A stretch of DNA of 64,000 nt from assembly GCF_018860155.1 (NCBI RefSeq), contig NZ_JAHKNI010000006.1, forward strand, positions 372,001 to 436,000. Reading direction: 5' to 3'. Below, piece after piece: positions 46,236-56,091 of the stretch (its first letter is position 1; the number at the start of each line of letters is the position of its first letter). The notes under the pieces were generated by a model, which worked only from the letters and a program-made list of their open reading frames with translations, had not been told where the DNA came from and did not search any database. A program made the translations under genes and the position numbers. The DNA comes from Nocardia albiluteola. Its GTDB lineage: Bacteria; Actinomycetota; Actinomycetes; Mycobacteriales; Mycobacteriaceae.

Positions 46236-46278
46236 CGATCGGTGCTTCTCAGCGCGGGATCCGTTGTGCCATCAGGAT

Positions 46279-46389
46279 TCAACGGTGAACGGAAAGCAAC
46301 TGCGGAGACGAGACGGCGGTCGAGCGAAGACGCCCGTCGATCGCCCGGCGCGACTCGGTGCGGCCGACGCCGGTTTCATCGTTGTTCAC
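46279..46389 (-). CDS. Possible 36-residue leader peptide of the toxin operon
   Basis: GTG start with a strong aggagaac site 5 nt upstream (46402-46395), 36 codons, TGA stop, then 43 nt to the giant gene's ATG. The peptide starts MNNDETGVGRTES and is Arg/Ser-rich, with no membrane segment. The giant gene's own start has only a weak purine stretch (gagaagc), so this frame could set up ribosome loading. It is also possible that the site is fortuitous. Confidence 0.4.
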   Translation of the reverse strand: MNNDETGVGRTESRRAIDGRLRSTAVSSPQLLSVHR

Positions 46390-46441
46390 GTCGAGTTCTC
46401 CTGATGCTCAACACAATCTGGTTCGGCCGCACCGCCACACC

Positions 46442-46468
46442 ACTCTATGGGGAGACTTTACTCTGCAA
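46442..46468 (-). promoter_or_regulatory. Possible promoter of the toxin operon
   Basis: On the minus strand TTGCAG (46468-46463) and TAGAGT (46447-46442) are separated by 15 nt, in the only AT-richer part of the region, about 50 nt before the small leader frame. The match to a sigma-70-type promoter is weak and the spacing is short. Confidence 0.25.
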
Positions 46469-46690
46469 TACCTCTTGACATGCCCATCGGGCCGCGGCGG
46501 GACGGACATCGGCGGCCGGCCATCGACCGGCAACGCTTCCGGCGCAGCGGGTCTCCTGCACTCCAACCGACCTGCCACAGTGTATTTCACACCCGATGTG
46601 TCACATGCCCGTTCGTGCGCGGGAGCGTGACTGTTATCGGCGTGGACAGTATTTTGTGATCGGAAACATGGGGCGCAACCAGGAGGCGGT

Positions 46691-47791
46691 ATGCGATTGC
46701 ATCTGCGGGGAGTGGTTCTTCCGGGCAACGACGTGCGCGATCTGTGGGTGCACGACGGCCTGATCTCCGTCGAGCCCGTTCGAGACGCCGAAACCCTATG
46801 CGACACAGGCTGGATCGTGCCCGGCCTGGTCGATGCGCACTGCCACGTCGGCCTGCGTTACGGCGGCGGCGACGAGGACCGCGCGGGCGCGATCGCCCAG
46901 GCCGAGACCGAGCGCGACGCCGGCGCGCTGCTGCTCCGCGACGCGGGCTCGCCCATCGACACCCACTTCATCGACGATCACGAAGATCTGCCGAGGATCA
47001 TCCGCGCCGGTCGGCATATCGCCCGGCCCAAGCGCTACATCCGGGAACTGGGCATCGAACTCGACGACGAGCGCGACCTGCCGGAGATCGTCGCCGAACA
47101 GGCGCGCTTCGGCGACGGCTGGGTCAAGATCGTCGGCGATTGGATCGACCGCTCCGTCGGCGACCTGCGCCCGCTGTGGAGCGATGCGATCCTGAAGGAG
47201 GCGATCGACGCCGCCCACCGCGAGGGCGCCCGGGTTACCGCCCACGTCTTCGGTGAGGACGCGCTGCCCGGACTGATCGGCGCCGGCATCGACTGCCTCG
47301 AGCACGGCACCGGCCTGACCGACGACACCATCGAGATGATGGCCCGCCAGGGCACCGCCCTGGTGCCGACCCTGGTCAATATCGCCACCTTCCCCGAAAT
47401 CGCCGACAGCGCAACCAAATTCCCCGTCTATGCCGCGCACATGCGCGATCTGCACCGCCGCGTGCGCGACACCGTCGCCAACGCCCATGCCGCGGGGGTG
47501 CCGATATATACGGGTACCGACGCGGGCGGTTCGATCAGGCACGGCCGCATCGCCGAGGAGATCGACGCGTTGGCCGGCGCGGGCCTGTCCCGGCACGAGG
47601 CGCTGGGTGCGTCGTCGTGGAATGCCCGCGAGTGGCTAGGGCGTCCGGGGATCGAACACGGGGCCTCGGCGGATTTCGTGGTGTATGAGGCGGACCCGCG
47701 GATTGGTCCGGAAGCGCTGTCCGCCCCCGCCTATGTCGTCCTTCGAGGGCGGGTGTACCCCCGCCGCGATCCGGTCACAGCGCATCGGTGA
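46691..47791 (+). CDS. Amidohydrolase family protein (imidazolonepropionase/prolidase-like), Rv2915c-type
   Basis: 366 residues, ATG behind aggagg with a 4-nt spacer. Metal-binding residues of the amidohydrolase superfamily are all visible: His50 and His52 in DAHCHVGL, Lys146 in WVKIVGD (candidate carboxylated Lys), His185 in TAHVFG, His205 in EHGTGL and Asp277 in GTDAGG. Such enzymes hydrolyse C-N bonds in cyclic amides or peptides; the substrate cannot be told. In M. tuberculosis the matching gene (Rv2915c) lies directly beside ffh, so here the pair has been split by about 43 kb. Confidence 0.85.
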   Translation: MRLHLRGVVLPGNDVRDLWVHDGLISVEPVRDAETLCDTGWIVPGLVDAHCHVGLRYGGGDEDRAGAIAQAETERDAGALLLRDAGSPIDTHFIDDHEDLPRIIRAGRHIARPKRYIRELGIELDDERDLPEIVAEQARFGDGWVKIVGDWIDRSVGDLRPLWSDAILKEAIDAAHREGARVTAHVFGEDALPGLIGAGIDCLEHGTGLTDDTIEMMARQGTALVPTLVNIATFPEIADSATKFPVYAAHMRDLHRRVRDTVANAHAAGVPIYTGTDAGGSIRHGRIAEEIDALAGAGLSRHEALGASSWNAREWLGRPGIEHGASADFVVYEADPRIGPEALSAPAYVVLRGRVYPRRDPVTAHR

Positions 47792-47981
47792 CGTCTGCAC
47801 GGCGTGCCCGTGAGCCTGGTCGACGAGGCGTCGAATTACTGGAAATTCCAGAAACCGGCGGGTCTGCCACGCCGCGCCGATGCTGATTTTCTGGCTGCGA
47901 CCTGCTGCGATGTAGTAGGTCAACTGTTGTGCGAACAGGTACTGCTCTACCTACCCACCTGATGTCCGTTGGGAGACGACG

Positions 47982-48560
47982 ATGACCGCCGAGGTTGCGA
48001 CGATCCACCCGCTGGGGCCCACGACAGTGGACGACTGGCTGGCGATGGACCACCCAGACGATGGATCGCGACTCGAGTTGATTCTGGGGTACCTGCATAC
48101 GACGCCTCCACCCGGCGGTTCGCATCAGAAGGTGACGTTTCGGCTTGCGCGTCTGTTGGATGATGCGATCGAGGTGGCCGGTCGTGTCGACCTCGAGGTC
48201 TTGCCTGGGGTGGGTGTGCGGCTGAGTACGCCTTTCCGAACGGGCGTGATACCGGACATCTCGATTGTCGACACCGATGCCGAGCACACCAGTTTCTCCG
48301 CGAACAACCTGCTGCTTGCCGTGGAGGTCTGGTCTCCGGGCAATACTCGCGAGGAGCGGGACACCAAAATCGCGGCCTATGCGGGTGCGCAGGTTCGTTA
48401 TTTGTGGATCGTAGAGTTGCCGAAGAAGGGCGGGGTGCGATTCTGGGGCTACGAACTGGACGGGGGCGGATACAGCCAGCGGGTCTACGCGGATGCGGGT
48501 GAAGTGATCACCGCCCCAGGCCCAGCGCCGGTCAAGGTCTCTACGGCCCAACTGCGCTGA
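47982..48560 (+). CDS. Uma2 family protein (DUF820, PD-(D/E)XK nuclease fold)
   Basis: 192 residues with the typical motifs: RLELILGYL (E of the first helix), IPDISIVD, LLLAVEVWSPGNTREERD and the later KIAAYAGAQVRYLWIVE. Uma2 proteins have a restriction-endonuclease-like fold, are abundant in cyanobacteria and many actinomycetes, and are often linked to mobile DNA; their cellular role is unknown. The ATG has a gggag site. It stands alone between the amidohydrolase and rpsP, and is absent at this place in M. tuberculosis, so it was probably gained. Confidence 0.85.
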   Translation: MTAEVATIHPLGPTTVDDWLAMDHPDDGSRLELILGYLHTTPPPGGSHQKVTFRLARLLDDAIEVAGRVDLEVLPGVGVRLSTPFRTGVIPDISIVDTDAEHTSFSANNLLLAVEVWSPGNTREERDTKIAAYAGAQVRYLWIVELPKKGGVRFWGYELDGGGYSQRVYADAGEVITAPGPAPVKVSTAQLR

Positions 48561-48591
48561 TCGCGGCCCGATTTCTGGGCGCTGAGCCCCG

Positions 48592-48602
48592 TCTGGCACA
48601 AT
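48592..48602 (+). promoter_or_regulatory. Likely extended -10 promoter element of the rpsP operon
   Basis: The 11-mer tctggcacaat is identical to one at 55514-55524 before rplS. TGG-CACAAT resembles an extended -10. No clear -35 is visible. It would give an rpsP leader of about 155 nt. Confidence 0.45.
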
Positions 48603-48764
48603 GAACAACCGTCCTCGTCGAGGACAAGTGCAGCCCGTCTCCGGTTACGTACCGCGCGGCGGTCACACACTCAACGCGAAACCGGGCCCGCAAGCCGTGC
48701 GGGTCGCTGAATTGCGCCGTGACCATTCGGTCGGCCCAGGCCGACCCATCCGAAAGGCAAGCCC

Positions 48765-49202
48765 ATGGCTGTCAAGATCAAGCTCACGCGGCTCGGCAAG
48801 ATCCGCAACCCCCAGTACCGCATCGTCGTCGCCGATGCGCGCACCCGCCGCGACGGCCGCGCCATCGAGAATGTCGGCAAGTACCACCCGAAGGAAGAGC
48901 CCTCGCTGATCGAGGTGGACTCCGAGCGCGTGCAGTACTGGCTGAGCGTCGGCGCGCAGCCCACCGAGCCCGTCCAGCGCCTGCTGGAGATCACCGGTGA
49001 CTGGCAGAAGTTCAAGGGCCTGCCGGGCGCCGAGGGCACCCTCAAGACCAAGGCCGCCAAGCCGTCCAAGCTGGACCTGTTCAACGCCGCCCTGGCCGCG
49101 GCCGACAACGCGCCGGTCGCCGAGGCCGTGACCCCGAAGAAGAAGGCCGCCAAGAAGGAGGAGGCCGCCGAGGCCGCCACCGAGACCGAGGCTGCTGAAT
49201 AA
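48765..49202 (+). CDS. rpsP: 30S ribosomal protein bS16
   Basis: 145 residues. The S16 core (MAVKIKLTRLGKIRNPQYRI, then DARTRRDGRAIENVGKYHP) fills the first ~85 residues. The remainder is an Ala/Lys/Glu-rich tail (KKKAAKKEEAAEAA), usual in actinobacterial S16. It binds 16S rRNA in the 30S body. First gene of the rpsP-KH-rimM-trmD operon; the next gene starts 1 nt after the TAA. Confidence 0.97.
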   Translation: MAVKIKLTRLGKIRNPQYRIVVADARTRRDGRAIENVGKYHPKEEPSLIEVDSERVQYWLSVGAQPTEPVQRLLEITGDWQKFKGLPGAEGTLKTKAAKPSKLDLFNAALAAADNAPVAEAVTPKKKAAKKEEAAEAATETEAAE

Positions 49203-49203
49203 T

Positions 49204-49446
49204 ATGTCTGCCGTCGTCGCCGATGCTGTCGAACATCTGGTTCGCGGCATCGTCGCCAATCCCGACGACGTCCGCGTCGAGCTGATCACCAGCCGTCGCG
49301 GCCGCACCGTCGAGGTGCATGTGCACCCGGACGATCTGGGCAAGGTGATCGGGCGGGGCGGCCGTACCGCGACCGCGCTGCGCACCCTCGTGTCCGGGAT
49401 CGGCGGCCGGGGCATTCGGGTCGACGTCGTCGACACCGATCAGTAG
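49204..49446 (+). CDS. khpA: KH-domain RNA-binding protein (KhpA type)
   Basis: 80 residues, a single KH domain with the binding loop GKVIGRGGRTA. It matches the KhpA (YlqC) family, which forms a complex with KhpB and binds RNA; the gene lies after rpsP in most actinobacteria and firmicutes. It starts 1 nt after rpsP and its TAG abuts the rimM ATG, so translation of the operon is tightly coupled. Confidence 0.92.
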   Translation: MSAVVADAVEHLVRGIVANPDDVRVELITSRRGRTVEVHVHPDDLGKVIGRGGRTATALRTLVSGIGGRGIRVDVVDTDQ

Positions 49447-49998
49447 ATGGAACTGGTTGTCGGGCGGGTCGCCAAGTCGCACGGAGTGCGCGGCGAACTC
49501 GTCGTGGAGATCCGCACCGACGAGCCCGAATTGCGCTTCGCCGAGGGTGCGGTCCTGCGTGGCCGCATGCCGCGCGCGAAGTCGGTTCAGGAATACACCG
49601 TCGAGTCGGTCCGGGAGCACTCGGGCCGGCTCCTCGTGCATCTGCGCGGCGTCGCCGGACGGTCCGCGGCGGATGCGTTGCGCGGCATGGTCTTTCTGGT
49701 CGACACCGATGATCTGCCGCCGTCGCAGGATCCCGACGAGTTCTACGACCATGAGCTCGAGGGACTCTCGGTGCAGCTGGCCGACGGCACCGTGGTCGGT
49801 ACCGTCGCGGAGGTCTTGCATTCGGCTGCGGGAGAACTGCTTTCGGTGACCGCCGAGGATGCCGCGGGCAAGCAGCGGGAGATCCTGATTCCCTTCGTCA
49901 ACGCGATCGTTCCCACCGTATCGATCGCCGAGGGCCTGATCGTCATCGATCCGCCCGAGGGCCTGCTGGACCCGGAAGGGTTGCCGGACAAGGAGTGA
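49447..49998 (+). CDS. rimM: 16S rRNA processing protein RimM
   Basis: 183 residues. The N-terminal RimM domain starts VGRVAKSHGVRGELVVEIRTD, and a PRC-barrel C-terminal domain begins near DEFYDHELEGLSV and ends IPFVNAIVPTVSIAEGLIVIDPPEGLLD. RimM binds ribosomal protein S19 and helps mature the head of the 30S subunit. ATG directly follows the KH gene's stop; trmD begins 3 nt after the TGA. Confidence 0.96.
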   Translation: MELVVGRVAKSHGVRGELVVEIRTDEPELRFAEGAVLRGRMPRAKSVQEYTVESVREHSGRLLVHLRGVAGRSAADALRGMVFLVDTDDLPPSQDPDEFYDHELEGLSVQLADGTVVGTVAEVLHSAAGELLSVTAEDAAGKQREILIPFVNAIVPTVSIAEGLIVIDPPEGLLDPEGLPDKE

Positions 49999-50001
49999 GC
50001 G

Positions 50002-50784
50002 ATGAGCGACGGATTCGCCGAACCACGTGACGCGGCGCCGGGTCACGAGGCGGCGGGCGAGTCCGGGGCGGCATCCTCGACCGAATCCGCACCCGGGCCG
50101 CTGCGCCTGGACGTAATCACGATCTTCCCCGAGTACCTGGAGCCCCTGCGGACGGCGCTATTGGGCAAGGCCATCGACAAGGGCCTGGTCGAGGTGGGAG
50201 TCCACGATCTGCGTCGCTGGACCCACGACGTGCACAAGGCCGTGGATGATTCCCCCTACGGCGGCGGCCCGGGGATGGTCATGAAGCCCACCGTGTGGGG
50301 TGACGCGCTCGACGAGGTCTGCCCCGACGACGCCCTCCTGGTGGTGCCCACCCCCGCCGGAGTCCCGTTCACGCAGGCCACCGCCCAGAGATGGTCCGGT
50401 GAGCGGCATCTCGTCTTCGCCTGCGGTCGTTACGAGGGCATCGATCAAAGAGTCTTCGATGATGCCTCGCGCCGGGTGCGGGTCGAGGAGGTCAGCATCG
50501 GCGACTACGTGCTGATCGGCGGCGAGGCCGCGGTACTGGTGATGGCCGAGGCCGTGGTCCGCCTGCGCCCGGGCGTCCTGGGCAATCGGCAGTCCCACGA
50601 ACAGGATTCGTTCTCCGACGGGCTGCTCGAGGGGCCGAGTTATACCCGTCCGGTCAGCTGGCGCGGGCTGGACGTTCCGGAGATCCTGCTGTCGGGCAAC
50701 CACGCCAAGATCGATGCCTGGCGTCGCGAGCAGTCACTGGCCCGCACCCGGGAGCGCCGCCCCGACCTGCTCCCGCCCGAGTAG
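50002..50784 (+). CDS. trmD: tRNA (guanine-N1)-methyltransferase TrmD
   Basis: 260 residues. It carries the SPOUT trefoil-knot signature: SPYGGGPGMVMKP, the CGRYEGIDQRV segment and the IGDYVLIGGEAA loop, all diagnostic for TrmD, which makes m1G37 in tRNA using S-adenosylmethionine. A 30-residue acidic N-terminal extension precedes LRLDVITIFPEY; starting further in would lose the ribosome-binding site (aggag) near 49991. Last gene of the operon. Confidence 0.96.
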   Translation: MSDGFAEPRDAAPGHEAAGESGAASSTESAPGPLRLDVITIFPEYLEPLRTALLGKAIDKGLVEVGVHDLRRWTHDVHKAVDDSPYGGGPGMVMKPTVWGDALDEVCPDDALLVVPTPAGVPFTQATAQRWSGERHLVFACGRYEGIDQRVFDDASRRVRVEEVSIGDYVLIGGEAAVLVMAEAVVRLRPGVLGNRQSHEQDSFSDGLLEGPSYTRPVSWRGLDVPEILLSGNHAKIDAWRREQSLARTRERRPDLLPPE

Positions 50785-50889
50785 GTACCCACGGCCCGCC
50801 CTCGGATATAGCGGCGGTATTCCGGTGTGCCGCAATGCCGTCGTGTGATCGCGGTGGACTCTGTGCGCCGCGATATCCCGCGCGACGAA

Positions 50890-51556
50890 TCAACCAGGCA
50901 GTCCGACAAGTTGGGCACTCTCGTGCCAGAGCAAGTCCTGGCGAGCGTCGTCGGTGGTATGCGGCGCCGTGCGAACCTCCTTGCGGCGCACGAAGAATCG
51001 TCCCGTAACGCCCTCGAGTTCGGCGGCCGTCGCCAGCCACACGGGGGTGTCCGCGCCCGCGTCCGGACCGGGCAGGAACGGATTGACCCATTGCGTCCAT
51101 CCGAATACACGAAACAGACCTTTCGCGGAGTCCCGGGCGAGTCCGGTGTTGCGGATGATGCCCGGATGCGCCCCGTTGACCGTGACGCCGCAGCCCGCCA
51201 ACCGGCGCGCCAGGCTGTAGACGAACATCGCGTTCATATTCTTGGTGCGGCCATAGGCCACGAACGGGCGGAAGCTGGGTGGGACGCCGTGCGGATGTTC
51301 GTTCGCAAACCCCAGATCGTCCAGGCGCACCGGTACGCGGCGTAGTGCGGTGGGTGATGCGCCGACGACCACCAGGCGCGCGGATCGCCCAGCCGCCGCG
51401 AGGGATTCGCCGAGCAGCCGCAACAGCAAGTAGGGCGCCAGGTGGTTGGTGGCCAGCGTGCGCTGGATGCCCTCGGCGGTGTGGTCCCGCAGGTCCGCAA
51501 CCACGGCCGCATTGCTGATCACCGCGTCGATCTCGGCCTGGTTCGGCAGCTGGTCG
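50890..51556 (-). pseudogene. Short-chain dehydrogenase/reductase, N-terminally truncated remnant
   Basis: About 220 codons of a classical SDR remain: ISNAAVVADLRDHT (usual NAG motif), a YGRTK active-site motif (YxxxK) and VTVNGAHPGII. The N-terminal Rossmann part with the TGxxxGIG cofactor motif is missing. Upstream of residue AEIDAV the frame runs into Arg/Ala-rich sequence that looks non-coding and overlaps a plus-strand TetR remnant. The last stop is TGA at 50890. A start inside would give a protein without cofactor binding, so it is called a pseudogene. Confidence 0.75.
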
Positions 51557-51661
51557 TCCGAGTCGATCGAACTGGCCGCCGACGGAAAGGCGCGCGCCGA
51601 TCCGGCCGACCTCGTCGACGACCTGCTGGGGTATCTGCGCGCCGCGATTCGGCGCGCGTAG
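51548..51661 (+). pseudogene. C-terminal remnant of a TetR-type regulator (candidate)
   Basis: About 37 codons end at TAG 51659-51661 and include ADPADLVDDLLGYLRAAI, a pattern common at the end of TetR-family regulators. No DNA-binding domain is present. The remnant faces away from the SDR remnant, as expected for the C-terminal end of a divergent regulator gene whose first part was deleted. The fragment is short, so the family call is tentative. Confidence 0.4.
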
Positions 51662-51789
51662 TCGCGTCGGGCAATTGCGCTGGGGGAGCGTGGATTTCGC
51701 AACCGGAACGGCGTGCGATGGGCGGAAAGGGGTGCGGCCGCGCGGCGCGGCGGCGCGGCACCCTGGTTTGCTGTCGGAGGGCGACGGTA

Positions 51790-54366
<2,577 letters not shown>

Positions 54367-54370
54367 CCAG

Positions 54371-54399
54371 CCGGATTCGGTCGTAACGATGGAATCCGG
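54371..54399 (+). terminator. Hairpin after tex, possible terminator
   Basis: ccggattc (54371-54378) pairs perfectly with gaatccgg (54392-54399) around a 13-nt loop, starting 4 nt after the tex stop. There is no T-run, as often in actinomycetes. Confidence 0.5.
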
Positions 54400-54606
54400 G
54401 TGGCGGATCGTGACATTCGCGCCGGATGAGGTTTGCGCGCTGACGTGCGGGGCAGAAGCGCTGTTCGGCGGCGCCCTGCTTCTGCTCGATGCCCGGGTGG
54501 CGGCGCAAGGTCGGCCGTAGTTCACCGGGCGGCACAGCTGGTTCCTGCACAATGTGGCTGTGGGATCCGACTCGCGAGGTGGCGCGAGCGGGGAGGCGAG
54601 GTGGAG

Positions 54607-55497
54607 ATGGCTTACTTGCGACGGTGGCTGGAGGACACCGTGGTCGCGCACGGCCGGCTGCCGCTGCTGTGTTTCCTGCTCGGATTCATCGTCGGCTTCC
54701 TGCTGATCCGCCTGTCCGTGCGGCTGATCCGCAAGCAGGTGCGCTGGTGGCCCGGCAACGTGCGCGCGGGCGACGTGCACATCCACCACATGGTGTTCGG
54801 CGTGGTGCTGGTGCTGCTGTCGGGAATCGGACTGGTCACGATGTACAGCAGCGGCCTGGGCGCGGTGAGCGCGCTGTCGTCGGTGTTCGGCCTCGGTGCG
54901 GCCCTGGTGCTCGACGAGTTCGCGCTCATCTACTACCTGCGCGATGTCTACTGGGAGGAGCAGGGCCGCACCTCGGTGGACGCGGTATTCGTGGCGCTGG
55001 CGGTCACCGGTCTGCTGCTGCTCGGCTTTCATCCGCTCTGGCTGCTTGACATCGGCGGTATCTGGCACGATCACAGCCCTCTGGGCCGCACCTTCATCAG
55101 CCTGTTCGCGTTCGTGAATCTGGCCCTCGCGGCGATCGTCATCGCCAAGGGCAAGATCTGGACCGGGCTGTTCGGAATGTTCTTCCTGCCGCTGCTTTTC
55201 GTCGGTGCGCTGCGGCTGAGCCGGCCCGGGGCGCCGTGGGCACGCTGGCGATATGCCGGGCGACCCCGTTTGATGCAACGGTCGATCCGGCGTGAACGCC
55301 GGTACCGCCGGCCGGTGATCCGGGCCAAGATCTTCGTGCAGGACCTTGTCGCCGGTAAGCCGAATGTCGTCGAACACATGCGGTGGGCGGCGGAGGAAGA
55401 GCTGGCCCGTACGGTGGTGCCCGCGCCCCCGCACCCGCTCGGCCCCTTGCTTCCGCACATGGCCGCTCCGCGACGGCCCGGTCACGGACCCGATTAA
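54607..55497 (+). CDS. Conserved integral membrane protein of unknown function
   Basis: 296 residues. About six hydrophobic segments lie in the first 220 residues, starting with LPLLCFLLGFIVGFLLIRL. Conserved-looking polar spots include VHIHHMVFGV and DEFALIYYLRDVYWEEQGR; the His cluster next to a membrane helix and a later acidic motif could bind metal, but no family function is known to me. The C-terminus is basic and soluble. The ATG at 54607 lies 10 nt after gggagg; a GTG at 54601 is an alternative. A cctgcacaat element at 54544 resembles the promoter motif before rplS. Confidence 0.75.
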   Translation: MAYLRRWLEDTVVAHGRLPLLCFLLGFIVGFLLIRLSVRLIRKQVRWWPGNVRAGDVHIHHMVFGVVLVLLSGIGLVTMYSSGLGAVSALSSVFGLGAALVLDEFALIYYLRDVYWEEQGRTSVDAVFVALAVTGLLLLGFHPLWLLDIGGIWHDHSPLGRTFISLFAFVNLALAAIVIAKGKIWTGLFGMFFLPLLFVGALRLSRPGAPWARWRYAGRPRLMQRSIRRERRYRRPVIRAKIFVQDLVAGKPNVVEHMRWAAEEELARTVVPAPPHPLGPLLPHMAAPRRPGHGPD

Positions 55498-55513
55498 CGA
55501 TCGGCCGAGCCGA

Positions 55514-55524
55514 TCTGGCACAAT
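55514..55524 (+). promoter_or_regulatory. Likely extended -10 promoter element of rplS
   Basis: The 11-mer tctggcacaat is identical to that before rpsP (48592-48602). It lies about 120 nt before the rplS start and just after the membrane protein gene. No clear -35 is seen. Confidence 0.45.
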
Positions 55525-55643
55525 ACTCGGGTTGCCTGGGCGAATTCTGCCCAGCGCACCGCCCATATCCGGAGCACGAACCGGTCGAGCGCAGACTGCG
55601 CGCCGCCAGGTTCCTCTGTTCGCGCGAACTCCAAAGGACGGAA

Positions 55644-55985
55644 ATGAACACCCTCGACTTTGTCGATGAAAAGTCGCTGCGCAGCGACGTCCCGGACTTC
55701 CGGCCCGGTGACACCATCAACGTGCACGTGAAGGTTATCGAAGGCAACAAGGAGCGCATCCAGGTCTTCAAGGGCGCCGTGATCCGGCGTCAGGGTGGCG
55801 GCATCCGCGAGACCTTCACGGTCCGCAAGGTCTCCTTCGGCGTCGGTGTCGAGCGCACCTTCCCGGTGCACAGCCCCAACATCGACCACATCGATGTGGT
55901 GACCCGCGGTGATGTCCGCCGGGCCAAGCTGTACTACCTGCGTGATCTGCGCGGCAAGGCCGCCAAGATCAAGGAGAAGCGCTGA
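55644..55985 (+). CDS. rplS: 50S ribosomal protein bL19
   Basis: 113 residues, the usual length. MNTLDFVDEKSLRSDVPDF starts at the ATG behind aaagga. Typical L19 segments follow: FRPGDTINVHVKV, RIQVFKGAVIRRQGGG and ETFTVRKVSFGVGVER, ending with LRDLRGKAAKIKEKR. L19 sits at the interface of the two subunits. A strong terminator follows at 56009-56035, so it is probably a single-gene transcript. Confidence 0.97.
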   Translation: MNTLDFVDEKSLRSDVPDFRPGDTINVHVKVIEGNKERIQVFKGAVIRRQGGGIRETFTVRKVSFGVGVERTFPVHSPNIDHIDVVTRGDVRRAKLYYLRDLRGKAAKIKEKR

Positions 55986-56008
55986 GCTTCGCGCTCCGCG
56001 TCGGTACG

Positions 56009-56035
56009 AACCCCCGGTCCATCGGCCCGGGGGTT
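56009..56035 (+). terminator. Rho-independent terminator after rplS
   Basis: aacccccgg (56009-56017) pairs perfectly with ccgggggtt (56027-56035) around a 9-nt loop, followed by ttcgtg. The clearest terminator in the window. Confidence 0.85.
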
Positions 56036-56091
56036 TCGTGTATCCGTGGCCCGGTCAACGTTTGCCGGGTTGTCGGGATAACCTGTTCGGC

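Larger units (their letters stand above)
46236..46690. other. Divergent intergenic region between the giant toxin and the amidohydrolase gene
   Basis: 455 bp. It contains a small minus-strand frame (46279-46389), a possible minus-strand promoter (46442-46468) and the leader of the plus-strand amidohydrolase gene, which ends in an aggagg site at 46681-46686. The stretch around 46430-46480 is less GC-rich than its surroundings. A TTGACA at 46475-46480 has no matching -10 on the plus strand. No RNA gene is recognised. Confidence 0.5.

Noticed and set aside
46475..46480. TTGACA as a -35 box for the amidohydrolase gene
   Set aside because: No plausible -10 hexamer 16-19 nt downstream on the plus strand.
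46408..46806. A 132-codon minus-strand frame overlapping the amidohydrolase start
   Set aside because: It overlaps the well-supported start of the amidohydrolase gene and has no motif.
47839..47851. Interrupted palindrome ctggaa-a-ttccag before the Uma2 gene
   Set aside because: Short and single; too weak to call an operator.
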